Assembly (NCBI GenBank): GCA_036273855.1
Contig: DASUGU010000036.1
Location: 26,755 to 90,754, forward strand
DNA length: 64,000 bases
From: DATEPR01 sp036273855
GTDB taxonomy: Bacteria; Actinomycetota; Actinomycetes; Mycobacteriales; Pseudonocardiaceae
Reading direction: 5' to 3'
The notes under the pieces were generated by a model. That model ran no database searches and was not told where the DNA came from. It was given only the letters and a program-made list of their open reading frames with translations. This document shows, one piece after another, positions 15,817 through 24,221 of the stretch (the stretch's first letter is position 1; each line of letters begins with the position of its first letter). The translations under genes were made by a program, and so were the position numbers.

Positions 15817-15942
15817 GTGACCGTGGAGCTATCCGCTGCGGTGCGCCGCGCCTGTGTTCCGTGCCCGTCACCGGGCACGCCTTTCTCACTGAACGTGACC
15901 TCGGGTGCGGCCATCCGGCTGACCCGGCACACCAGACGGTGA
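15817..15942 (+). CDS. Possible leaderless 41-residue ORF
   Basis: TACCCT (15804-15809) stands seven bases before a GTG, the spacing typical of leaderless actinobacterial transcripts. The peptide (VTVELSAAVRRACVPCPSPG...) has two Cys, is basic at the end (RLTRHTRR) and ends inside the 5' arm of the next hairpin. It may be a leader peptide for the downstream gene or non-coding. Evidence is only positional. Confidence 0.25.
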   Translation: MTVELSAAVRRACVPCPSPGTPFSLNVTSGAAIRLTRHTRR

Positions 15943-15964
15943 ATCCGCTCCACAGGAGCGGATT
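15942..15964 (+). terminator. Hairpin upstream of anchored protein gene
   Basis: Perfect 10-bp stem AATCCGCTCC / GGAGCGGATT with loop ACA, followed by TTC. It lies 40 bp before the ATG at 16004, so it is in that gene's leader or ends a preceding short transcript. Confidence 0.5.
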
Positions 15965-16003
15965 TCGGCGTCAGGGAGTCGGGTAACGGGGGTCACACAG
16001 CAC

Positions 16004-16933
16004 ATGGGCAGCGGATCAGGTTCCGACCTGGCGCGACGACGGGGCCGGGGACGGCACCGGCGGTCGAGCGCGGGCGACACGGGCGAGACAGGCGAACCAG
16101 CAGCGGAAACCGGCCGGGCACGGCACCGGCGACCGGAGATCGGGCCGGGGGAACCGCCACCGCCGGATCCGTTGTACGACAGCGGTTCGACCGGCCTGCG
16201 CATGTTCGACCTGGGCACCATCCCGGCGTCGGTCACCCCGCCCCGGAGTTGGCGGCGCGCCGCCTGGTTCACCGTGGTGGCGTCGGTCGCGGCCCTCGCC
16301 GGACTGCTGGCGATGGGTGCGCTGCTGGTCGGGCCGGCGCGCGACACCGGCCGGATCACCGCGCTCCCGTACTTCCCGGACGGCAAGCCGCTGACCTCGC
16401 TCGGCGGCGAGACCAGCGGTGTGCCCGTCCGGTCGGCCCCGGTCACGGCGGACAGCACCCCGAGGACCGGGTCCGGGCACACCGCCACCACGACGCGGCA
16501 CGCCTGGTCCGGCACGGCGCCGACACACAGCCACGGCAACCCTCCCGGCCGGTCGACCACGACCCGCCCGCCGGCTCCGGTGGCCGGCACACCACCGGTG
16601 ATCACCACGGTGACCAGCGTCGGCGAACCGGTGGTGGACCCGACCAAGCTGATCAAGCGGACCAGGACGTTCTTCGCCGAGGTCACCTCGGACGCGCAGG
16701 CGGCCGCCGACCTGACCACCGGCACCGTGCACGACGAGGCGGTGGCCCTGATCCGGCAGGGGTACGGCGATTTGTCGACCATCGACATCCAGCGGATCTC
16801 GCTCGATCCGAGCAGTGGACTCACCGTGTGCGTCGTGCGCGCGACCGGAAAAGACGGCGATACCCACACCCGGCGGATCACCCTCCGATTCACACTGGAC
16901 GGCGATCCCAAGATCATCAATCCGGGCGGTTGA
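16004..16933 (+). CDS. Membrane-anchored protein with C-terminal extracytoplasmic domain
   Basis: A 309-residue protein. Residues 1-80 are a basic, low-complexity cytoplasmic tail (repeated RHRR), residues ~83-107 one transmembrane helix, ~110-205 a Thr/Pro/Ser linker and ~205-309 a folded domain. That domain begins LIKRTRTFFAEVTSDAQAAADLT and ends TLRFTLDGDPKIINPG, a pattern like NTF2-type lipoprotein or sensor domains. No enzymatic motif is seen. GGGGGT precedes the ATG by about 11 bases. The same layout recurs in the next gene and in the second Ser/Thr kinase, so this may be a partner or paralogous sensor for the kinases. Confidence 0.75.
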   Translation: MGSGSGSDLARRRGRGRHRRSSAGDTGETGEPAAETGRARHRRPEIGPGEPPPPDPLYDSGSTGLRMFDLGTIPASVTPPRSWRRAAWFTVVASVAALAGLLAMGALLVGPARDTGRITALPYFPDGKPLTSLGGETSGVPVRSAPVTADSTPRTGSGHTATTTRHAWSGTAPTHSHGNPPGRSTTTRPPAPVAGTPPVITTVTSVGEPVVDPTKLIKRTRTFFAEVTSDAQAAADLTTGTVHDEAVALIRQGYGDLSTIDIQRISLDPSSGLTVCVVRATGKDGDTHTRRITLRFTLDGDPKIINPGG

Positions 16934-17090
16934 CCCGTGCCGACCTCTGATTATTCAAGCGTTGCTCCAAGTGAGTGATACGTTCGACCGTTTGTCGCCA
17001 CAAAAGTGTGATCCACCGACAGACCCTGGCATCAGGCAATGGCCACACGGTACGAGTTGCCCCGAGCACAACGCGCACGGAGGCGAACGC

Positions 17091-17936
17091 GTGGATCGTC
17101 CGACCACCGGACACCGGCGACATGACGCCGGTTCGATCACCGTCGTGGATCTGATCAGACGCCAGCAGGCCGGCCCGGTCCGGATCCCGTCGGCCGATGA
17201 GGCTGCGACCGTCCAACTGACGGACGAGCTGCTGGGCGACCTACCCGAGCAGCCGGTCGACCGTCCCCGGAGCTGGCTGGCCCGCGGCGCCAAACTGGCC
17301 GGCCTGGCGCTCGGCTCGCTGGCGCTGTGCGGATCGGTGTACGCGGCGTCCACGCTGACCCACCACCGGTCCGGCTCGGCGAGTGCCGACGGCCAGGGCA
17401 ACACGGTGCTGACCGGGATCGGCGCGCTGCGCCCGGACACCCTCGCCGGCCAGTTGGGCGCCCACCAGGGCGTCGCCGCACCGGCACCGACCAGGGCACG
17501 CGCCACACCGGACACCGCAACGGTGGCGAGCGGTCGGGCCACCGGCAGCATCGTCGGCGAGTCGGCGCCCAGCACGTCCACGACGGCCACGGTGCCGCCG
17601 CCGAGCAGCGGTCCGGCCGGCGCGCTGTCGCCCGCCGACCTGGTGCGCAGCTTCTACCGCCTGGTGGCCACCGACCCCGGCCTGGCCACGCAGCTGCTCT
17701 CGCCGTCGCTGCTGCACGGCGACGGTGCGAACCGCGGCTTCGACGACGCCTGGTCCGCGCTGAGCGGCCTCCAGGTGGAGAGCGTGCGGCAGTTGTCGCC
17801 GCACTCGGTCCAGGCCGTGGTGCGGCTGCGCGAGCCGGACGGTACGTGGCTGCGCGTGGTCGAACTACTGCACGTGACCGGCGGTCACCATCCGCTCATC
17901 AACGGCGCCGAGCTGCTCTCCGCCCAACGCGGCTGA
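17091..17936 (+). CDS. Membrane-anchored protein with NTF2-like extracytoplasmic domain
   Basis: A 281-residue protein with cytoplasmic residues 1-62, one transmembrane helix ~63-85 (LAGLALGSLALCGSVYAAS), a Ser/Thr/Pro linker and a C-terminal domain from ~180. The domain reads LVRSFYRLVATDPGLATQLL and ends HPLINGAELLS. The pattern (short Tyr-rich helix, then A..LLSP, then beta strands ending in LIN) resembles the C-terminal domain of the second kinase downstream. The GTG start is supported by CGGAGG seven bases upstream; the frame is open further upstream but overlaps the previous gene. The N-terminal phrase GSITVVDLIRRQQ is common in Pseudonocardiaceae membrane proteins. Function unknown. 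Confidence 0.8.
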   Translation: MDRPTTGHRRHDAGSITVVDLIRRQQAGPVRIPSADEAATVQLTDELLGDLPEQPVDRPRSWLARGAKLAGLALGSLALCGSVYAASTLTHHRSGSASADGQGNTVLTGIGALRPDTLAGQLGAHQGVAAPAPTRARATPDTATVASGRATGSIVGESAPSTSTTATVPPPSSGPAGALSPADLVRSFYRLVATDPGLATQLLSPSLLHGDGANRGFDDAWSALSGLQVESVRQLSPHSVQAVVRLREPDGTWLRVVELLHVTGGHHPLINGAELLSAQRG

Positions 17937-18131
17937 CGATTCGGGTAGCCTGACGGACCCGAACAGCTAGACCGTCCGGGCGAGTCCGGGGTAGTGCGCT
18001 GGGCACGGTGGGTAAGCCAATACTCTTGTCACGTGACTCGACCGGGTACCTGTCACGCGGCCGGCCGCAGTGGCCGGCGGCCGGCGGACACTCGCCGGCG
18101 CGGCCGGAGACCTCGTTGGGGGCTGTAGAAG

Positions 18132-19526
18132 GTGACGTCTGCGGAAGGACGCCTCGTCGGTGGCCGGTACCGCCTGGACAGGCGGATCGGTAGTGGCGCC
18201 ATGGGCGTCGTATGGCAGGCGTACGACGAGCGCCTGCGGCGGGCCGTCGCGGTCAAGCAGCTCCGGCTGGAGCCGGGCCTGGACCCGGAGGACGCCAACG
18301 AGGCCAGAGAACGCGCCATGCGCGAGGGCCGGATCGCGGCCCGCCTGCACCATCCCAACGCGGTCAGCGTGTTCGACGTCGTGGACGAGGACGACGCGCC
18401 CTGGCTGGTCATGGAGTACGTGCCCTCCCGCAGCCTGGCCGCCGAGATGGCCGAGCGCGGTGTCCTGCATCCCGACGAGGTCGGCCGGATCGGCGCGCAG
18501 GTAGCGCACGCCCTGGTCGCCGCCCACCAGGCCGGCATCGTGCACCGGGACATCAAGCCGGCCAACGTGCTGCTCGGCGAGGACGGCACGGTGAAGATCA
18601 CCGACTTCGGCATCTCGCGGGCCTCCGGCGACGTCGCGGTGACCAAGACCGGCCTGATCGCCGGCACCCCCGCCTACCTGGCGCCCGAGGTGGCCTACGG
18701 CCGCCCGCCCGAGGCGCCGGCCGACGTCTTCTCCCTCGGCTCCACGCTCTACGCGGCGGTGGAGGGCGAGCCGCCGTTCGGTATGAGCGAGAACACCCTC
18801 GGCCTGCTGCACGCGGTCGCCGCCGGCCGGATCAACCCGCCGCAGCAGGCCGGCATCCTCACCGACGTGCTGATCCGGCTCCTCAACGCCGATCCGGACG
18901 CCCGCCCGTCATCGGCCACGGCCGCCCGCTGGCTGGACGCGGTGGCCAGGGGCCAGCGCCCGGACCTGGCGGCGATGAGCCCGGACTCGCTGGCCAGGAT
19001 GGCCGCCGCCACCGCGATCGCACCCGGTTTCGGGCCGACCATCACCGATCGGACGCGAGCGATGACCACCGCCACCACCGGTCCGTACCTGGGTGGCACG
19101 GGCCGCACCCAGGCCGTCCGGCCCTACGCTCCGCCCAACCGCAACCGTCGCGGCCTGATCGTGGCCGGGTTGAGCATCCTGGCCGTCGCCGCAGTGGCCG
19201 GCATACTGCTGCTGTCCGGCGTGCTGGATCATCACCAGAACCCGACGACCGAGCAGCCGCCCGCGTCGAACCCCACCCAGCCGGCCTTCCACAACGTGCC
19301 ACCGCCCGCCTCCGTCAGCTTCTCCACGCCGCCGCAGACGTTGCAGCGCACGCAGCAGTCCACGCCCAGGCAGACCACCACCACCCCGCCGCCCACGACG
19401 ACCACCCCGCCACCGGTCACGACGACCACGCCGCCGCCCGTCACGACCACGTCGCCGCCCGCTGCCACCACGACGTCCGCTGTCGATGCGACGACCACGG
19501 GCAACGCCAACAACCTGAAGCCATGA
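18132..19526 (+). CDS. Ser/Thr protein kinase, single-pass, Thr/Pro-rich tail
   Basis: Hanks-type kinase of 464 residues. Kinase domain residues ~12-265 with glycine loop IGSGAMGVVW, catalytic Lys42 (VAVKQL), catalytic loop HRDIKPANVL (Asp140), DFG and the APE segment (YLAPEVAYG). One transmembrane helix lies at ~341-363. The extracytoplasmic part is only a low-complexity tail of PPPVTTTT repeats; there is no PASTA or other sensor domain. GTG start with a weak GAAGG just upstream. It is followed after 27 bp by a second, clearly paralogous kinase; probably one operon. Activation-loop Thr residues (TKTGLIAGTPAYL) are present, so autophosphorylation is expected. Confidence 0.94.
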   Translation: MTSAEGRLVGGRYRLDRRIGSGAMGVVWQAYDERLRRAVAVKQLRLEPGLDPEDANEARERAMREGRIAARLHHPNAVSVFDVVDEDDAPWLVMEYVPSRSLAAEMAERGVLHPDEVGRIGAQVAHALVAAHQAGIVHRDIKPANVLLGEDGTVKITDFGISRASGDVAVTKTGLIAGTPAYLAPEVAYGRPPEAPADVFSLGSTLYAAVEGEPPFGMSENTLGLLHAVAAGRINPPQQAGILTDVLIRLLNADPDARPSSATAARWLDAVARGQRPDLAAMSPDSLARMAAATAIAPGFGPTITDRTRAMTTATTGPYLGGTGRTQAVRPYAPPNRNRRGLIVAGLSILAVAAVAGILLLSGVLDHHQNPTTEQPPASNPTQPAFHNVPPPASVSFSTPPQTLQRTQQSTPRQTTTTPPPTTTTPPPVTTTTPPPVTTTSPPAATTTSAVDATTTGNANNLKP

Positions 19527-19553
19527 CCACCGACCGATTACTGAGGAGCGCTG

Positions 19554-21140
19554 GTGACTGAGGTTGGTCGGCTCATCGCCGACCGCTACCGGTTGACCGA
19601 ACACATCGGTAGCGGCGCGATGGGCGTGGTCTGGCAGGCGCACGACGAGCGCCTGCACCGCACGGTCGCGCTCAAGCAACTGCTGCTGTCCCCCGGCTTG
19701 TCTTCCGCCGAGGCGCACGAGGCCCGGGAGCGGGCCATGCGCGAGGGCCGGATCGCGGCCCGGTTGCAGCACCCCAACGCGGTCGCCGTCTACGACGTGG
19801 TGGAGGACGCCGGTCAGCCGGTGCTGATCATGGAGTACGTGCCGTCGCAGAGCCTGTCGGCGGTGCTGGACTCGCGCGGTCCGCTGCCGCCGCACGAGGT
19901 GGCCCGGATCGGCGCGCAGGTCGCGACCGCGCTCACCGTCGCCCACCAGGCCGGCATCGTGCACCGGGACATCAAGCCGGGCAATGTGCTGCTGGCCGAC
20001 GACGGCATCGTCAAGATCACCGACTTCGGCATCTCCCGGGCCACCGGCGACGTCACGGTGACCGCGACCGGCATGCTCGCCGGCACTCCCGCGTACCTGG
20101 CGCCCGAGGTGGCCAAGGGCGAGAACCCCGGGCCGCCGTCGGACGTGTTCTCGCTGGCCTCCACCGTCTACGCGGCCGTGGAGGGCCACCCGCCGTTCGG
20201 CACCGGCGAGAACACGCTGGCGCTGCTGCACGCCGTGGCCGCCTGCCGGACCATGCCGCCGCGCAAGGCGGGTCCGCTGACCGCGTTGCTGATGGCGATG
20301 CTGCGGGCCAACCCGAACGACCGGCCCACCATGACCGAGGTGTCCCGCGCGCTGGCCGCGGTCGCCGCCGGTCAGGCCGCGGTCAACCTCGGCCCGAGCA
20401 CCGGGCCGAACCCGATGGCCGAGCCCAGCCCGCCGACGCCGCCGAGGCCGGACATCCTGGCGCCCGAGCCGTCCACGGTGCGCACCTGGCAGCCGGCCAT
20501 GCATCCGCAGACCCCGTCCCGGGGCTACCCGGTGGGTCCGGCCGCGTACGCCGGTCCACCCTCGCCCGCAGGGCCGGTGTGGCGGCGCAGGGTGCTGACC
20601 GCGGTGGCGATCATCGTGGCCGCGCTGATCGGCATCCTGGTGGCCAACACGTTCGTCGACACCTCGGGTGACAACTCGGGCGCGGCGGCCGCCACGACCA
20701 CGCCGGACCCGTCGGTGCTCAACGCGCCGCTGCCCAGCGCCCTGCCGACGTTCAGCGCACCGCCCGTGGTGACGGTGACGTCGAACCCGGTGACGCAGAC
20801 CCCGCAGGACGGCAAGGCGCAGACCCAGGCGGAACTGGCCGTGCTGCACGCCTACGTCGGCCTGCTGCCCGACCACGCGGGCCAGGCGTTCGCCCTGCTC
20901 ACCCCGGCCGAGCAGGCGCGCAGCGGTGGCATCGGCGGCTACCTGCGGACCTGGGGCGCCGTCAAGCAGGTCGACCTGGGCGGCACCGACCAGCGCGCCG
21001 GCGCACTGCTGGCGAAGATCAAGGTGTCGCCGAAGGTCGGCAAGTCCACCGACAACACCTACCGGTTCACGTTCGCCCAGCAGAACGGCGGCCTGCTGAT
21101 CAACAGCATCACCCTGGTCGGCCGGTCCCGGCACGACTAG
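19554..21140 (+). CDS. Ser/Thr protein kinase with extracytoplasmic sensor-like domain
   Basis: Paralogue of the preceding kinase (same IGSGAMGVVWQA loop, Lys41, HRDIKPGNVL, DFG, YLAPEVA), 528 residues. A Pro-rich juxtamembrane region (~275-340) and a transmembrane helix (~344-366) are followed by a short linker. Unlike its neighbour it then carries a folded ~100-residue outer domain (ELAVLHAYVGLLPDHAGQAF... ending GGLLINSITLVG). This domain resembles the outer domain of the 17091-17936 protein and likely senses an extracellular or cell-wall signal. GTG start with GAGGAG well placed. The last 32 bp overlap the 3' end of the convergent LysR gene. Confidence 0.93.
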   Translation: MTEVGRLIADRYRLTEHIGSGAMGVVWQAHDERLHRTVALKQLLLSPGLSSAEAHEARERAMREGRIAARLQHPNAVAVYDVVEDAGQPVLIMEYVPSQSLSAVLDSRGPLPPHEVARIGAQVATALTVAHQAGIVHRDIKPGNVLLADDGIVKITDFGISRATGDVTVTATGMLAGTPAYLAPEVAKGENPGPPSDVFSLASTVYAAVEGHPPFGTGENTLALLHAVAACRTMPPRKAGPLTALLMAMLRANPNDRPTMTEVSRALAAVAAGQAAVNLGPSTGPNPMAEPSPPTPPRPDILAPEPSTVRTWQPAMHPQTPSRGYPVGPAAYAGPPSPAGPVWRRRVLTAVAIIVAALIGILVANTFVDTSGDNSGAAAATTTPDPSVLNAPLPSALPTFSAPPVVTVTSNPVTQTPQDGKAQTQAELAVLHAYVGLLPDHAGQAFALLTPAEQARSGGIGGYLRTWGAVKQVDLGGTDQRAGALLAKIKVSPKVGKSTDNTYRFTFAQQNGGLLINSITLVGRSRHD

Positions 21141-22044
21141 CGGGCGCCACGGCCAAGGCGGCGGTGCGCAGCGCCTCCACCATGCCGAGCACGGCCGGCT
21201 GGCCGGATGCGGCGTCGGCGACGGCCGCGTAGATCGACCGCACCGGACGCGGATTCGTCAGTTCCCGTACCAGCACCCCGGGATGGACGCTGCCCAGGCC
21301 GAGTCCGGGCACCATGGTCACGCCCAGCCCGGCGGCGACGAAGCCCTGGGCGGTCGGGTAGTCGTCGGACTCGACGACGAACTTCGGCACGAAGCCGGCG
21401 GCCGCGAAGGCGTCCAGCATGATCTCCCGGCAGACGCCCGGCGGCATCTCGTTGTCCACCCACGGGTCGTCGGCCAGTTCGGTCAGGTCGATCGCGGCCC
21501 GGTCGGCCAGCCGGTGTCCTCGGGGCAGCACCAGGTGGTAGACGTCGTCCAGCAGGTGCACCAGGGTGACCCGCTGGCGGGCCACGGCGTCCGGGCGCAG
21601 CACCACGAGCTGGATGTCGGCCTCGCCGCTGCTGGCCTGGTCCGGGCTGTAGGCCGGGTCGTGCAGCCGCAGGTCCAGGCGGATGCCGGGGTAGCGGTCG
21701 ATGAACGCGGCCACGGCGGGCGGCACGAGCGCGGCGCCCGCGGTGGCGAAGTAGTGCACCCGCAGCCGGCCGGCCCGCCCTGAGCGCAGGTCGGCCAGTT
21801 CGTTCTCCGCCGAGGTCAGCCGGCTCATGATCTCGTCGGCGTGCCTGGCCAGCAGCCGCCCGGCCGCGGTGGGCCGCACGCCCCGGCCGGCCTTCTCCAG
21901 CAGCGGCATGCCGGCCTCCCGTTCCAGCACGCCGATCTGCTGGCTCACGGCCGACGGTGTGTAGCCGAGATTCGCCGCCGCCGCGCTGATGGAACCGCTG
22001 GTCACGACCGATCGGAGCACCCTGAGCCTGCGTACGTCCAACAT
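21109..22044 (-). CDS. LysR-family transcriptional regulator
   Basis: A 311-residue LysR regulator: N-terminal winged HTH (residues 1-60, SISAAAANLGYTPSAVSQQI), a linker helix and a periplasmic-binding-like effector domain (GRLRVHYFATAGAALVPPAVAAF onwards). It is divergent from the DMT exporter gene with ~80 bp between, the classic arrangement for a regulator of an efflux gene. The intergenic region holds a nested inverted repeat. The ligand cannot be told from sequence; amino-acid or metabolite export is a guess from the partner. Confidence 0.93.
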   Translation of the reverse strand: MLDVRRLRVLRSVVTSGSISAAAANLGYTPSAVSQQIGVLEREAGMPLLEKAGRGVRPTAAGRLLARHADEIMSRLTSAENELADLRSGRAGRLRVHYFATAGAALVPPAVAAFIDRYPGIRLDLRLHDPAYSPDQASSGEADIQLVVLRPDAVARQRVTLVHLLDDVYHLVLPRGHRLADRAAIDLTELADDPWVDNEMPPGVCREIMLDAFAAAGFVPKFVVESDDYPTAQGFVAAGLGVTMVPGLGLGSVHPGVLVRELTNPRPVRSIYAAVADAASGQPAVLGMVEALRTAALAVAPASRAGTGRPG

Positions 22045-22066
22045 GCCGAGACGATATAGGCGAACT

Positions 22067-22099
22067 TAAGCATTCAGAAGCAGATATCGCTTGTGCTTA
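22067..22099. promoter_or_regulatory. Nested inverted repeat between LysR and DMT genes
   Basis: Outer arms TAAGCA (22067-22072) and TGCTTA (22094-22099) enclose a second near-palindrome AAGC-A-GATATC-GCTT. The stretch is AT-rich compared with its surroundings and lies between two divergent starts, as expected for a LysR operator with overlapping promoters. Confidence 0.55.
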
Positions 22100-22126
22100 C
22101 ACATCGGGCGTTCGACAGTGGAGGAC

Positions 22127-23056
22127 ATGCGGTCCTGGGGCAGCCTGGCGCGCTTCGTCGCGCTGGCACTGATGTGGGGATCCAGCTTCCTCTGGATCAA
22201 GATCGGGCTCGGTGGGTTGTCACCGGTGCAGATCACCCTGATCCGGCTGGTCCTGGGCGCCGCGCTGATGCTCGGGCTGGTGTTCGCCACGCGCGCGACG
22301 ATGCCCAAGGGGTGGCGGTCGTGGGCGAAGATCCTGGTGCCGGCGTCGTTCGGCAGCTCGGTGCCGTTCACGCTGTTCGCCCTCGGCGAGCGCAGCGTCG
22401 ACTCCGGTGTGGCGGGCGTGCTGAACGCGACCACCCCGCTGTGGGCGCTGCTGATCGCGCTGGTCCTGGGCACCGAGCGGCACCTGGGCGTGGTACGGAC
22501 CATCGGGCTGCTGCTCGGGTTCGGCGGCACGCTGCTGATCTTCGCGCCGTGGCAGGCCGCCGGGCTGGCCAGCTGGGGTGCGCTGGCGTGCCTGATGGCG
22601 GCGATCTCATACGCGATCAGCTACACGTACATCGCGCGGTACCTGTCCGGCACGCTGTCCCCCGCCGCCCTGTCCGCCGCGCAACTGTCCGGCGGTGTGG
22701 TGCTGGTGCTGATCGTGTCGCCGGTGGCCGGCGGCCTGGACCCGATCCGGATCAGTGCCGCGCCGCTGATCGCGGTGACCGTGCTGGGCATTGCCAGCAC
22801 CGGTGTGGCGTTCCTGCTGAACAACCGGCTGATCGCGGACGAGGGCGCGGTGACCGCCACGTCGGTGGGCTACCTGCTACCGGTGGTGTCGGTGCTGCTG
22901 GGCGCGCTGTTCCTGGGTGAGCACCTGAACATCCGCATCGTCGCCGGGATGCTGGTCGTCCTGGCGGGTGTGGCCCTGTCCCGCCGGCACGCCGCCCGCC
23001 GCCGGGCCGCGGACGGCGACCTGACCGACTCCGAGCAGAAGCCCGCCTTGTCGTAA
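22127..23056 (+). CDS. EamA/DMT-superfamily exporter
   Basis: Ten-helix drug/metabolite transporter of about 309 residues with the two EamA halves (LARFVALALMWGSSFLWIKIG at the start; ALACLMAAISYAISYTYIA for the second half) and a hydrophilic C-terminal tail (RRHAARRRAADGDLTDSEQK). Probably exports an amino acid or related metabolite under control of the divergent LysR protein. The start is uncertain between the ATG used here and an in-frame GTG nine bases upstream; both lack an ideal Shine-Dalgarno. Confidence 0.9.
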   Translation: MRSWGSLARFVALALMWGSSFLWIKIGLGGLSPVQITLIRLVLGAALMLGLVFATRATMPKGWRSWAKILVPASFGSSVPFTLFALGERSVDSGVAGVLNATTPLWALLIALVLGTERHLGVVRTIGLLLGFGGTLLIFAPWQAAGLASWGALACLMAAISYAISYTYIARYLSGTLSPAALSAAQLSGGVVLVLIVSPVAGGLDPIRISAAPLIAVTVLGIASTGVAFLLNNRLIADEGAVTATSVGYLLPVVSVLLGALFLGEHLNIRIVAGMLVVLAGVALSRRHAARRRAADGDLTDSEQKPALS

Positions 23057-23090
23057 CGGCGTGCGGCCAGCCGGGTAAATCTGGCGAGAG

Positions 23091-23795
23091 TTGTTGGCGC
23101 GCAAGGTTCTTACGGCGCAGCCTGGACAGGTGGGGGACCCGCGGAGTTTCTGGGGACGGTTGGCGGCCGGCGAGCGGGACGCGCTGGTGGCCGCCGGGGT
23201 GCGGCGCGCCTTTCCGGCCGGTGCCGTGCTGTGCCGGCAGGGCGACACGTCACATCACGTGCTCGTGCTGCTGACCGGGCACGTGCGGGTGACCCGGGTG
23301 GCGATGGACGGCCGGCAGATCGTGGCCGGGGTGCGCGGGCCCGGTGACGTGCTGGGCGAACTGGCGGCGGTGGACGCGCGCCCGCGCTCGGCGACCGTGA
23401 CGGCGCTGGTCGACGTGGGCACGCTCACCGTGTCCGGGCAGCGGTTCGCGGCGCTGTGCCAGACCCGGCCGAGGATCGCGTGGGTGCTGCTGGGCGTGGT
23501 GGCCGACCGGCTGCGCGAGTCCGGGCGGCAGTTCGCCGAGTTCGGCGGCGGGCACACCGCCCAGCGGGTGGCGGCGCTGCTGCTGGAACTGGCCGTGCGG
23601 GAAGGCAAACCGGCCGGAGACGCGGTGGAGATCACCCTGTGGAGCGGGCAGCGCGAGCTGGCCGCGGCCGCCGCGACGTCCCGCGAGTCGGTGGCCAGGG
23701 CGTTGCGGATGCTGCGCGAGCAGGGCCTGGTGAGCACCCGGCGCGGCCACGTCACCATCCACGACGTGGCGGGCCTGCGCCGGCTGGCCAGCTGA
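23091..23795 (+). CDS. Crp/Fnr-family transcriptional regulator
   Basis: A 234-residue protein: N-terminal cyclic-nucleotide-binding-like beta-roll (FPAGAVLCRQGDTSHHVLVLLTG, GPGDVLGELAAVDARPRSATV) and a C-terminal Crp HTH (LWSGQRELAAAAATSRESVARALRMLREQG). The cNMP pocket shows GELA and PRSATV, consistent with but not proof of cAMP binding. There is no N-terminal Cys cluster, so an Fe-S FNR role is unlikely. A TTG start is used with a weak ribosome site; a GTG about 13 codons later is an alternative. TAAATC upstream may be a -10. A small membrane protein follows after ~85 bp. Confidence 0.88.
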   Translation: MLARKVLTAQPGQVGDPRSFWGRLAAGERDALVAAGVRRAFPAGAVLCRQGDTSHHVLVLLTGHVRVTRVAMDGRQIVAGVRGPGDVLGELAAVDARPRSATVTALVDVGTLTVSGQRFAALCQTRPRIAWVLLGVVADRLRESGRQFAEFGGGHTAQRVAALLLELAVREGKPAGDAVEITLWSGQRELAAAAATSRESVARALRMLREQGLVSTRRGHVTIHDVAGLRRLAS

Positions 23796-23881
23796 CCGCC
23801 GCCTTGTGTGTCATCTGACGCAACACAGCGCGGGGCCTGCGGCTACACCTGGTACATCCCCACCCGAAGGAGCGGAAAGTG

Positions 23882-24103
23882 ATGTACCGCAGGGACTTCT
23901 ACCTGACCGTGCTGATCATGGCGGCCACCATGGTCCAGGTGTGGGCGTTCATGGTGGTGCTGCGGACCGAACGTCCGGCCGGCACCGCCCATCTCGCCCT
24001 GACGGTGACCCTGATCAGCGCCGGCATCGCCGTCTTGGTCGGCTGGTACTACGTGATCCGGACGTCCCGCAGCCACGTCGACCGGTTCGATCGGGCCCGC
24101 TGA
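23882..24103 (+). CDS. Small two-helix membrane protein
   Basis: A 73-residue protein with helices at about residues 8-27 (YLTVLIMAATMVQVWAFMVV) and 40-60 (LTVTLISAGIAVLVGWYYVI) and a basic, Arg-rich end. A GTG three bases upstream is the other possible start; AAGGAG lies at suitable distance for either. No family recognised. It follows the Crp-type regulator on the same strand. Confidence 0.72.
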   Translation: MYRRDFYLTVLIMAATMVQVWAFMVVLRTERPAGTAHLALTVTLISAGIAVLVGWYYVIRTSRSHVDRFDRAR

Positions 24104-24221
24104 CCTGGGCGAACAGAAAGTTGGGGAAATCGCGCCCCTCGGTGTCGAAAGCGGCGGCAGCACTTCGTAGCTGGAGTGACAGGCCGAGACGGCCGCCACG
24201 AAGGACTCCGAAGGAGCGATC

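Larger units (their letters stand above)
15688..16003. other. Intergenic region with two hairpins and a possible small ORF
   Basis: 316 bp between the small membrane protein and the next anchored protein. It contains a terminator hairpin at its left end, a CACACG-TC-CGTGTG palindrome near 15752, a -10-like TACCCT followed seven bases later by a GTG opening a 41-codon ORF, and a second perfect hairpin exactly at that ORF's stop. Confidence 0.6.

Noticed and set aside
19360..19480. Mobile or CRISPR-like repeat in kinase 1
   Set aside because: It is the codon repeat of a Thr/Pro-rich tail (PPPVTTTT), common in actinobacterial surface proteins.
18909..21134. A 741-codon minus-strand frame over the kinase genes
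   Set aside because: Antisense of two clear Hanks kinases, with no motifs of its own.
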